Positions 1 to 5,438 of a stretch of DNA of 5,554 bases are shown here, piece by piece. The DNA is from Rhodobacterales bacterium UBA3089 (GTDB lineage Bacteria > Pseudomonadota > Alphaproteobacteria > Rhodobacterales > Rhodobacteraceae), in assembly GCA_002367255.1 (NCBI GenBank), contig DFBD01000137.1:1-5554 (forward strand), written 5' to 3'. The notes under the pieces were generated by a model. That model was not told the DNA's origin. It was given only the letters and a program-made list of their open reading frames with translations, and ran no database searches. Within the stretch, counting starts at the first letter, position 1; each line of letters opens with the position of its first letter. The position numbers and the translations under genes were made by a program.

Positions 1-117
1 GAGGGTTTTTGCTGCTTCATCGCGGCTCAGAATCTCTTTGGCCAGAGGTTCCGCTTTTTCTCGCTCAATTCCCGCTGCCACTAATAAATTATAGATATCC
101 AATGTTGTTGTTTTCAT
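1..117 (-). CDS. N-terminal 39 residues of a small DUF1640/CCDC90-like protein (partial)
   Basis: An open frame starts with ATG at 117-115 on the minus strand and runs through the left edge, so only 39 codons are visible. The peptide begins MKTTTLDIYNLLVAAGIERE and continues with KAEPLAKEIL and an acidic/alanine-rich stretch (SRDEAAKTL). A helix with the pattern 'LxxAGIxxxxAEPLAKxI' near the N-terminus resembles small bacterial DUF1640/CCDC90-like proteins, which usually continue into a coiled coil and often a C-terminal membrane helix; that part lies outside the window. No Shine-Dalgarno sequence precedes the ATG, and a possible extended -10 box lies only 7 bases upstream, so the message may be nearly leaderless. 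The gene is separated from its upstream neighbour by a strong terminator, so it is probably transcribed independently. The family match is from memory of the pattern and is moderate; that the frame is coding is likelier than the name. Confidence 0.55.
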   Translation of the reverse strand, partial: MKTTTLDIYNLLVAAGIEREKAEPLAKEILSRDEAAKTL

Positions 118-124
118 TGATAAA

Positions 125-133
125 AGTGTAGCA
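125..133 (-). promoter_or_regulatory. Possible extended -10 box for the left-edge gene
   Basis: Read on the minus strand this is TGC followed by TACACT, an extended -10 element with 4 of 6 matches to TATAAT. No convincing -35 box is seen 16-18 bases upstream. Transcription would begin about at the ATG (117), giving a leaderless or nearly leaderless mRNA, which fits the lack of a Shine-Dalgarno sequence. Weak by itself, but a promoter is needed in 118-207 because a terminator closes the upstream unit at 208. Confidence 0.3.
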
Positions 134-207
134 TCGAATGTGTATTTCGGCCAGTGCCTATTGCCACAGTGTTCATCCAAGAATTGGCTTTGGTGAAATT
201 GAACAGT

Positions 208-234
208 AAAAAAAGAGCTGTCTAACGACAGCTC
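208..234 (-). terminator. Intrinsic terminator of the HD / winged-helix operon
   Basis: A perfect 8-bp inverted repeat (GAGCTGTC at 215-222 and GACAGCTC at 227-234) encloses a 4-base loop. On the minus strand it is followed by seven T residues (208-214). It starts four bases past the TGA stop of the 106-residue gene (239-241). The tract on the other side is only four bases (AAAA at 235-238, not T on the plus strand), so it is directional and acts on minus-strand transcripts. It isolates the two-gene unit from the left-edge gene. Confidence 0.92.
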
Positions 235-238
235 AAAA

Positions 239-559
239 TCAATATTCAGCAACTAAATCGGTTTGCCGCCGTCGCTCAGGATCGATTGCAACCTTGCTCA
301 GCAACTTAAGCCCCCGTAGGCCAATCTCAGTAATCGTGAACCGGCTCTCGTTGGCATAGTTCAAACCGTCGGAATCCAGATGCCGTCGCAGCACCATGGT
401 AAGCGGCACAGGCGACGAAACATATCGAGGAGACTTGAACTCCTCCTTGCTTATTTCTTCCATCCGTACGGACAGCTCCCGAAGATCGAGACCTGCCATT
501 CCGGCGCCTTCAAATGCCTTTAGAAAGGCATAAGCTTGCTTTGAATTCTCCAAGCACAT
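239..559 (-). CDS. Small winged-helix-like protein, second gene of the HD operon (function unknown)
   Basis: A 106-residue protein starts at ATG 559 and ends with TGA at 239-241. A GGAG Shine-Dalgarno (567-570 on the minus strand) lies 7 bases before the ATG and supports this start. The start is 30 bases after the stop of the HD gene, so the two are almost certainly co-transcribed, and the terminator follows directly. I do not recognise a named family. By eye it has an N-terminal helix (about residues 6-19, KQAYAFLKAFEGAG), a second helix (LDLRELSVRMEE, about 24-35), a third (PLTMVLRRHL) and a strand-turn-helix ending FTITEIGLRGLKLL (about 74-87). The layout suggests a winged helix-turn-helix, with FTIT as wing. 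It has no signal peptide or membrane segment. The last 20 residues are charged (PERRRQTD). It could be a DNA-binding regulator of its own operon or a partner of the HD protein; neither can be shown here. Coding status is well supported by position and start signals. Confidence 0.8.
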   Translation of the reverse strand: MCLENSKQAYAFLKAFEGAGMAGLDLRELSVRMEEISKEEFKSPRYVSSPVPLTMVLRRHLDSDGLNYANESRFTITEIGLRGLKLLSKVAIDPERRRQTDLVAEY

Positions 560-589
560 TTGTACGCTCCATTTGCTCGAACAGCATAC

Positions 590-2692
590 TTAGCTGTCCA
601 TATCAGATACTTCAAGATACAGGTCAAGGAGAATTTTCTCCGCAGATTCCCGTAACTCACTGGCTTTGTTTGGATATTTTCGTATATCTTCTGATAGAAA
701 GTATACATCAACATCCAGTTTTGCACTATCTGCATCAGCCAATTGACGCAGTGTGGACGATTGTTGGGCAATATCATGATGACCTGCATCGTCATCAACA
801 ATGTAGATTTGGTCAGCAGGCCATTTCGGCTTCAATTTGAAGGTCTTAGGGAACTTCAAATTTACAATCGTAATGACCCCGGGGTGCTGCTTCGCCATCT
901 CGATACGAAACTTCTTCTCATACTCCTCCCACAAAGTGCCCTGAGACAGGGTTTCTACCAGCCTTTTTAGGCCATCAGCAGAAATTTGCTTAGGAAACTT
1001 TGTCGTCAGGCTCCTCGGGAGGCTGTCTTTCTTATAGGGGCTTGAAATATCTTTAAATTCTCTCAGTAAAACCACGTTGCATAGCCATTTTATTGGCCCG
1101 CAAATACGTTCGCTCCCCTCCTGCGTTTCCGGGTCCAACGCTTCCAGATGTCGTCGAATCTGAAACAGAACCGAACGAAGCGAGGTGTCGTCCTGCGACT
1201 GCAAGGAGAAATCGTCTAAAGGCAAGACCTTAACAATGTTTCCGTGTTTGTCCGCCCTCAGATAGCGGTAGTCCTTCAATAAGTCCGCTACCTTAGATTG
1301 CTTAAAGGTGAAGGAATAGTGCATCACGCGTGCGATTAGCTCGCGTAAACACGCTTCTGTTCGCGAGGATGTTTTATTGTAAATCAAATACTTATATGAG
1401 TCTCGCCTTTGGGTAAAGAAACGCTCGATCTCTTGCAAGGCTTTCTCGTGCATGGCAACATAGTAGTTTTCGTCAACCTGAATGAGAACTGCATCCGACA
1501 CCAATTTCGGGATGTCAAAGCTTCCAATCGAGCTGCCGCAGGCGAGGCCGTCCCGGACAGTGTAGTCCAAGCGGTCAGCATCCAATTCTGAAGCGACAAT
1601 GGACTTCAAAACCCTAAAAAAACTATAATCCGCCCCAGCGTCTTCTCCACCGGGGCCCGCCGCACCGTATCGATCCAGAAGGGACGAATAGAGAATGAAA
1701 AAGGCTATCCAATAGATAGTTGAACGGTACCGATGTGGAGGGCTGTCCTCATCCAAAGCAAATCTGTTGGACTTTTCCAGCGCAGAGAGGATGTATAGAC
1801 TTCTACGTTCGTGCACCGGAAGGAAGGATAAAAACTCACGGACCACCTCTTCTGAATGACCATATATTTTTGCAATTTGGCCGATTTGTTCTGCAGCATT
1901 TTTCAAGTGAGTTGCCTCAAATGTCGCCTCGGTCGCACTGCCGTCAATCTCACCGCTCGCAAGACTCGCCGCCTCACTATTCTCCAGCGCGTCTGAGAAC
2001 TTTACGGCCAGTTCTCGCTGTCCAAACGCCCCATCTGGCTTGACATCTTCATAGATCTCGAACAGGAGCGGACAACTCGCCAACGCCATCTCAAAGGAAT
2101 GGCTCATCGGCAAATGACCAACATCGTGAGCCAAGCCACATATGCGCGACGCTTGCCAGAGCGTATCTGCAACGAACATCGCAGGAATTTCATTACCCGG
2201 GCCCACGCAGTCTGTTCCCGAAATGGGTTCCGCGCCGAGAAGTGCGATACCCCTGATGTAAGGGCTGTGTGAAAACCCTGCACGTCCCTTAACGGTCTCG
2301 TTCCAGCCTTGCAAAACCTTGGCGCGGTAGCTGTCGGGATTGCCTCCAAGAAGTCTAGGGCCAACAAACTGTTTCTCGAAAAAATTCGCAAAATCAGTCA
2401 TAAAATTACTCAGGCAAGTTGAACTTGCGCTGTTCATTGCCATCACCAGCATTTTGCCGCACAGATCGGCGACCCCAAGAGAATGGATGAAACGAGAATT
2501 CTTGTTCGCTGGATAAGCTGCATATGTGGTTGAGTTCTGTAAAACAAAGTGCAAACGCTGGAAGTAAGCACTATCAACCACTTCACGATCAAAACACGTT
2601 AACGAAATAATACCATGAACTGGATCACTGACACGTGTCAAAGCTCTCAAATGCGAAATGTAAATTGGATCGAATTTGTAGTCGTCCGTCAA
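590..2692 (-). CDS. Large HD-domain phosphohydrolase, SAMHD1/dNTPase-like (COG1078 type), with insertions and C-terminal extension
   Basis: This 700-residue soluble protein opens with the family signature DPVHGIISL (residues 23-31) and FQRLHFVLQ (44-52). HD-superfamily metal ligands follow: H70 in RFIHSLGV, H189-D190 in LAHDVGHLPMSH, and D373 in LDADRLDYTVRDG. H193, H198 and E201 match the further catalytic-site positions of SAMHD1 (H210, H215, D218), and Y377 matches its Y315. Known relatives remove triphosphate from dNTPs or hydrolyse other phosphoesters; the substrate here is unknown. About 118 residues separate H70 from H189, against about 38 in SAMHD1, so an insertion of roughly 80 residues lies near 85-170; the H198-D373 interval is also enlarged. 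Residues 400-700 continue past the HD core; the last 80 (with IYIVDDDAGHHD at 629-640) match nothing I know. The start is TTG at 2692 with a weak GGGG 6 bases upstream; the frame stays open back to a TAA near 2744. The gene leads a two-gene operon with its own promoter. Parts are AT-rich (661-720 has 19 G/C of 60), unlike the flanking genes, which suggests separate acquisition. Confidence 0.9.
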   Translation of the reverse strand: MTDDYKFDPIYISHLRALTRVSDPVHGIISLTCFDREVVDSAYFQRLHFVLQNSTTYAAYPANKNSRFIHSLGVADLCGKMLVMAMNSASSTCLSNFMTDFANFFEKQFVGPRLLGGNPDSYRAKVLQGWNETVKGRAGFSHSPYIRGIALLGAEPISGTDCVGPGNEIPAMFVADTLWQASRICGLAHDVGHLPMSHSFEMALASCPLLFEIYEDVKPDGAFGQRELAVKFSDALENSEAASLASGEIDGSATEATFEATHLKNAAEQIGQIAKIYGHSEEVVREFLSFLPVHERRSLYILSALEKSNRFALDEDSPPHRYRSTIYWIAFFILYSSLLDRYGAAGPGGEDAGADYSFFRVLKSIVASELDADRLDYTVRDGLACGSSIGSFDIPKLVSDAVLIQVDENYYVAMHEKALQEIERFFTQRRDSYKYLIYNKTSSRTEACLRELIARVMHYSFTFKQSKVADLLKDYRYLRADKHGNIVKVLPLDDFSLQSQDDTSLRSVLFQIRRHLEALDPETQEGSERICGPIKWLCNVVLLREFKDISSPYKKDSLPRSLTTKFPKQISADGLKRLVETLSQGTLWEEYEKKFRIEMAKQHPGVITIVNLKFPKTFKLKPKWPADQIYIVDDDAGHHDIAQQSSTLRQLADADSAKLDVDVYFLSEDIRKYPNKASELRESAEKILLDLYLEVSDMDS

Positions 2693-2859
2693 AATGTGCC
2701 CCGCCGCTACTTCTTCATTACATACTTCACATGAAATTGCCCATTACAAGCCTCGTTTCCAAATGGTCAAAAAAAATAACACAGTCGGTTAAGCGAGCAA
2801 CACCCGTCTCTGTTGGAGCGGATCAAGTTCGATACCCGTTACATACCTACATATTGAGG
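2693..2859. other. Intergenic region between the ATPase gene and the HD operon
   Basis: These 167 bases hold the HD promoter and its leader. No convincing terminator for the upstream ATPase gene is visible: the only inverted repeat before the T8 run is a 5-bp stem (CAACA 2798-2802 / TGTTG 2811-2815) about 22 bases away from it. Read-through from the ATPase gene into the HD operon is therefore possible. The heptamer-like element TATGTA occurs twice just after the ATPase stop and once more in the HD leader (TATGTAAT); these could be operator half-sites but are too short to claim. Confidence 0.45.
2743..2770 (-). promoter_or_regulatory. Sigma70-type promoter of the HD operon
   Basis: On the minus strand TTGACC (2770-2765, 5 of 6 to TTGACA) is followed after 16 bases by TGTAAT (2748-2743, 5 of 6 to TATAAT). 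Transcription should start about 2736, leaving a leader of about 44 bases before the TTG start at 2692. That position argues against translation starting at the non-standard ATT codon further upstream. A second TGTAAT copy (2722-2717) lies in the leader and has no matching -35. The T8 run (2776-2769 on the minus strand) overlaps the -35 and makes an AT-rich upstream element. Confidence 0.65.
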
Positions 2860-4143
2860 TCAATATTTCACACCGTTCTCATACCAGCTTTCGAGATCTT
2901 TTTGCACCGCTTGGCGTGGCCGCGCAAAGCGCCAACGCGTGTTCTTTAGCACGCGGGTAAAGCTGTCATGGGTAAATCCCCCCAGGCTTTCCGGCGCGAA
3001 CCCGGATACCAAGCGCGGCTCAGATGTCGTCGTGCGAACATAGAAATTACCGATCCGGGTGTCCGACAATGCGTGGCCGCGCAATGGGCGAAAACTGCTC
3101 TGCAACCGATCCGCGTCTTCGAAGCTGACGCCGAACGCCGTGAGCACTTCGGCGTTCTTGATGATCTGATCCAGCACCGGCTTTGGAACCTGATCAAGCG
3201 TCTGGTGGGCGACGCCTAATCGGAGTCCGTACTTGCGGGCCTCACTGACGATCTCTCCAAACACATCTGTGGTGAAATTCTGAAACTCGTCGATCCAAAG
3301 ATGAAACGGCACCCGGTCTTCCTCGGGGATTACACCCCTGCGCATCACCTGACCGACGATCATCGACACGATCAAGGTGCCTAGGAAGTTGGCGTTGTCG
3401 TCGCCAATCTGTCCCTTGGCCAGATTGACCAACAGGATTTGCTTTTCATCCATCACCCGTTTGATCGAAAACCCCGACTGGCTCTGCCCAACGATGTTGC
3501 GCAGCACAGTTGAAAGCTCAAACTTCCCCGTCTTGTTGATGGTCGAGCTGATCCGGTCGAGCTGTTCCCTTTCGCGCAACCGGTCAAAGTACTGTTCCCA
3601 AAACCGGGCAAGTGCCCGGTCATTCAAATTGCGCAGAATGCGTTCGCGGTAAGCTTCCTCTTCCAGCATTCGCTGAATGCTGAGAAGCGATACGGCCCCG
3701 GTGCGGTATTCCAGCAAAGCCCTGAGCGTGTGTTTCAGGAGGTATTCGAGCCACTCGCCCCAGGAATTGCGGAACAGCCCTTTGAACATCGCCAGCATTT
3801 CTGAGGCGATGAGCTCACGCGTGTCTGGGTCAAAGCTATCCGTGAATGGATTGAGCCCAATCGGCCATTCCCGATCCGCTGCATCATAATAAATGCAATC
3901 ATTCACCCGATTGCGTGGGATGCAGTTTGCCAGCCATCTCGCGTTGTCGCCGTGCGGATCGATCAGGCACACGCCGCGCCCAGCGTGGATGTCTTGCAGG
4001 ATCAGACTACGTTGCAGCGTGGACTTGCCCGACCCGGTGCGTCCGATGGTGTAGATATGTCGGGCGCGCTGTTCATCGGACACATCGAAACGCCCACCGT
4101 GCGCGGCGTCCGTCCCTAAAGCAATTGAAAATTCATCTCCCAT
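2860..4143 (-). CDS. VirD4/TraG-like type IV secretion ATPase (TraM-recognition/DUF87 class), no membrane anchor
   Basis: A 427-residue RecA-fold ATPase. Walker A is GRTGSGKST (residues 34-42), preceded by RARHIYTI, a typical approach to the P-loop in this family. IDPHGD (61-66) and the WPIGLNPF segment (93-100) are family features, Walker B is FHLWIDEFQNF (280-290; D285, E286), and VAHQTLDQV (311-319) carries the motif III glutamine Q314. Residues 335-402 match the C-terminal part of conjugative coupling-protein-like ATPases (TraM-recognition region). Family members move or pump DNA during conjugation as membrane-linked hexamers. No transmembrane helix is present: the P-loop starts 33 residues from the N-terminus, whereas classic VirD4/TraG proteins carry two helices before it. 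Either it is a naturally soluble type or its N-terminal part was lost. An in-frame TGA lies three codons before the ATG (4143), so no longer form exists here. The Shine-Dalgarno is weak. No other secretion gene is visible beside it; it is divergent from the primase gene. Confidence 0.85.
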   Translation of the reverse strand: MGDEFSIALGTDAAHGGRFDVSDEQRARHIYTIGRTGSGKSTLQRSLILQDIHAGRGVCLIDPHGDNARWLANCIPRNRVNDCIYYDAADREWPIGLNPFTDSFDPDTRELIASEMLAMFKGLFRNSWGEWLEYLLKHTLRALLEYRTGAVSLLSIQRMLEEEAYRERILRNLNDRALARFWEQYFDRLREREQLDRISSTINKTGKFELSTVLRNIVGQSQSGFSIKRVMDEKQILLVNLAKGQIGDDNANFLGTLIVSMIVGQVMRRGVIPEEDRVPFHLWIDEFQNFTTDVFGEIVSEARKYGLRLGVAHQTLDQVPKPVLDQIIKNAEVLTAFGVSFEDADRLQSSFRPLRGHALSDTRIGNFYVRTTTSEPRLVSGFAPESLGGFTHDSFTRVLKNTRWRFARPRQAVQKDLESWYENGVKY

Positions 4144-4294
4144 ATCCCGGCATCAGCCCACGGTGACCGCCCGCCACTTGCTGTGCTCGGTGGCTTAGGG
4201 CGAACGGCGTACGCATGGGCTGGTGTAGAAATTCGACCGCGCAGAGTTAGGCCATACAATCGGGATCGCGCAAGGCGAGAAATCTCTCATAGGA

Positions 4295-4302
4295 ATTATA
4301 AT
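4295..4302. promoter_or_regulatory. Palindromic -10 box (ATTATAAT), likely primase promoter and possible divergent ATPase promoter
   Basis: On the plus strand TATAAT (4297-4302) is a perfect -10, placing the transcription start near 4309 and leaving a leader of about 29 bases to the primase ATG at 4338. No good -35 is found at 16-18 bases upstream (the expected position near 4274 reads GGCGAG), which hints at an activator or weak basal activity. Because ATTATAAT is its own reverse complement, TATAAT also reads on the minus strand (4300-4295). There a TTGATT (4321-4316, 4 of 6 to the -35 consensus) lies 15 bases upstream, short but usable. One box could serve both genes, with mutually exclusive RNA polymerase binding. 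Confidence 0.55.
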
Positions 4303-4325
4303 ACAGAGCGGCCAAAATCAAAATG

Positions 4326-4332
4326 AAAGGAA
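4326..4332 (+). promoter_or_regulatory. Shine-Dalgarno that sets the primase start
   Basis: AAAGGAA ends 5 bases before the ATG at 4338. An in-frame ATG at 4323 has no Shine-Dalgarno and actually overlaps the region just before this site, so 4338 is the better start and gives a 348-residue protein rather than 353. Confidence 0.75.
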
Positions 4333-4337
4333 CTCTG

Positions 4338-5384
4338 ATGAGCCGCAAACAATGGATCGACTTCACCGCCGTTCGCGAGGCTTTGGACTTCGCAGCTGTT
4401 CTTTCGCACTACGGCATTGATGCCCCATCGGGGCAAAACCAGTTCAAGGTGCACTGCCCCTTTCATGAGGACAGCACGCCGTCTTGTTCTATCAACTCGG
4501 GCAAAGGCATCTTCAAATGCTTCGGCTGCCACACCCAGGGCAATGTCCTTGAGTTTGTCATCTACATGGAAAACGGCGATCCCGAGAGCAAAGAAGACAT
4601 GTACGCGGGCGCACAAATGGCGATTTCCATCATGGGCAAGAGCCCCGATGACTTCACAAGGCCGAGCTCTGGCAAAGGCGTCAAAACCGCCTCCAGAACG
4701 CCAAAAAAGGAAGAGGCGGCCCCTCCTTCATCGGTAACCCGTAAAACGGCCCAGAAGCCAAAACCAGCCGCCTCAGAGGACGCAGAAACCGACCCTCGGC
4801 AAAACAAGCCGTTTGGTCGTGAGCTGGAGCTGGAGCACGAACACCCGTTCCTGATTGAACGTGGTATCGAGCCTGAGCTGACCGAGAAATACGGCATTGG
4901 CTTTTGCAACGCTGGGATCATGAAGGGCCGTATCGCCATTCCAATCCATAACCTCGAAGGTGTGGTCATGGCCTATGCCGGGCGTTACGCCAGTGAGGAC
5001 ATTCCGGACGGAACGGACAGGTATCGCTTTCCAAAACGCTTCCTCAAATCACTCGAGCTTTACAACCTGCACCGGGCTGTCGCGTTGAAGAAAAGATACC
5101 TGGTCATCGTGGAAGGCTACTGGAGCGCCATTCGCCTCAACGAGGCAGGCATTCCAGCAGCGGCACTTATGGGCACGTCCCTCTCCCCCACCCAGGCAGA
5201 ACTCGTTCGCAAGGCAGGTTTTCGCCACGCGATCCTGCTGCTGGATGGAGATGAGGCAGGCCGCAAGGCTGCGCCCGAAGCGGCCTTCGTTCTTTCGCAG
5301 CACGTTTACGTGCGCACAATGGAGCTGCCCGATGGCGTCAAACCGGACACGGTCTCAGAAGATTTTCTGAACCAGTTCCGGTAA
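4338..5384 (+). CDS. Short DNA primase with CHC2 zinc finger and TOPRIM domain
   Basis: A 348-residue protein with a DnaG-type architecture in short form. The N-terminal CHC2 zinc-binding domain (about residues 7-80) shows the ligands C40, H43, C61 and C64 within VHCPFHEDSTPSCSIN and IFKCFGCHTQGNVLEFV. Residues 108-165 form a lysine-, proline-, alanine- and serine-rich linker. Residues 168-245 resemble the DnaG core subdomain (GRIAIPIHNLEGVVMAYAGR, then FPKRFLKSLELYNL). The TOPRIM fold follows, with the motif I glutamate E259 in YLVIVEGY and the DxD pair D303/D305 in LLLDGDEAGRKA, where metal-dependent primer synthesis takes place. Such enzymes make RNA primers for DNA replication. Cellular DnaG is about 580-600 residues and ends in a helicase-binding domain; here the chain stops just after TOPRIM, so recruitment to a helicase must be different. 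Short forms like this are common on plasmids, phages and conjugative elements. The gene is divergent from the ATPase and ends 25 bases before a strong terminator, so it looks monocistronic. Confidence 0.92.
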   Translation: MSRKQWIDFTAVREALDFAAVLSHYGIDAPSGQNQFKVHCPFHEDSTPSCSINSGKGIFKCFGCHTQGNVLEFVIYMENGDPESKEDMYAGAQMAISIMGKSPDDFTRPSSGKGVKTASRTPKKEEAAPPSSVTRKTAQKPKPAASEDAETDPRQNKPFGRELELEHEHPFLIERGIEPELTEKYGIGFCNAGIMKGRIAIPIHNLEGVVMAYAGRYASEDIPDGTDRYRFPKRFLKSLELYNLHRAVALKKRYLVIVEGYWSAIRLNEAGIPAAALMGTSLSPTQAELVRKAGFRHAILLLDGDEAGRKAAPEAAFVLSQHVYVRTMELPDGVKPDTVSEDFLNQFR

Positions 5385-5385
5385 C

Positions 5386-5403
5386 GGCACTCGTGGCACT
5401 CGT
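5386..5403 (+). repeat. Tandem repeat of 9 bases after the primase stop
   Basis: GGCACTCGT occurs twice in direct succession (5386-5394 and 5395-5403), followed by a partial ACTC. It sits between the TAA stop and the terminator stem. Two copies only; probably replication slippage and of no clear function. Confidence 0.6.
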
Positions 5404-5409
5404 ACTCAG

Positions 5410-5438
5410 GCTCTGCCCCCATCGGGCAGAGCTTTTTT
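5410..5438 (+). terminator. Intrinsic terminator of the primase gene
   Basis: A perfect 9-bp GC-rich stem (GCTCTGCCC at 5410-5418 and GGGCAGAGC at 5424-5432) closes a 5-base loop and is followed by six T residues (5433-5438) on the plus strand. It lies 25 bases after the primase stop codon. Confidence 0.93.

Larger units (their letters stand above)
4144..4337. other. Divergent intergenic region between ATPase and primase genes
   Basis: These 194 bases must carry the promoters of both neighbours. The AT-rich right part (4281-4337) holds the palindromic -10 box and the primase leader. The left part (4144-4280) is GC-rich, with an 8-bp palindrome GCGTACGC at 4207-4214 and a GGTGACC site near 4162, but no iterons, no clear origin and no recognisable transfer origin. 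It would form a leader of about 145 bases for the ATPase message if transcription starts near 4290. Minus-strand reading frames in it are short and look non-coding. Confidence 0.5.

Noticed and set aside
514..840. Plus-strand open frame opposite the HD gene end
   Set aside because: Antisense shadow of two well-supported minus-strand genes, no family resemblance.
2769..2815. Possible terminator of the ATPase gene (CAACA/TGTTG stem and T8 run)
   Set aside because: The stem is only 5 bp and about 22 bases separate it from the T run, so it is not a standard intrinsic terminator.
4195..4290. 31-codon minus-strand frame (ATG at 4290) between the divergent genes, a possible leader peptide
   Set aside because: No Shine-Dalgarno; the ATG lies only a few bases after the -10 box, so it would overlap the transcript start. 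The composition does not look coding.
4323..4337. Upstream ATG at 4323 as primase start
   Set aside because: No ribosome-binding site before it, whereas AAAGGAA is well placed for the ATG at 4338.
4144..4337. Replication origin or transfer origin in the divergent region
   Set aside because: No iterons, DnaA-box cluster or recognisable nick site seen; only a GCGTACGC palindrome.
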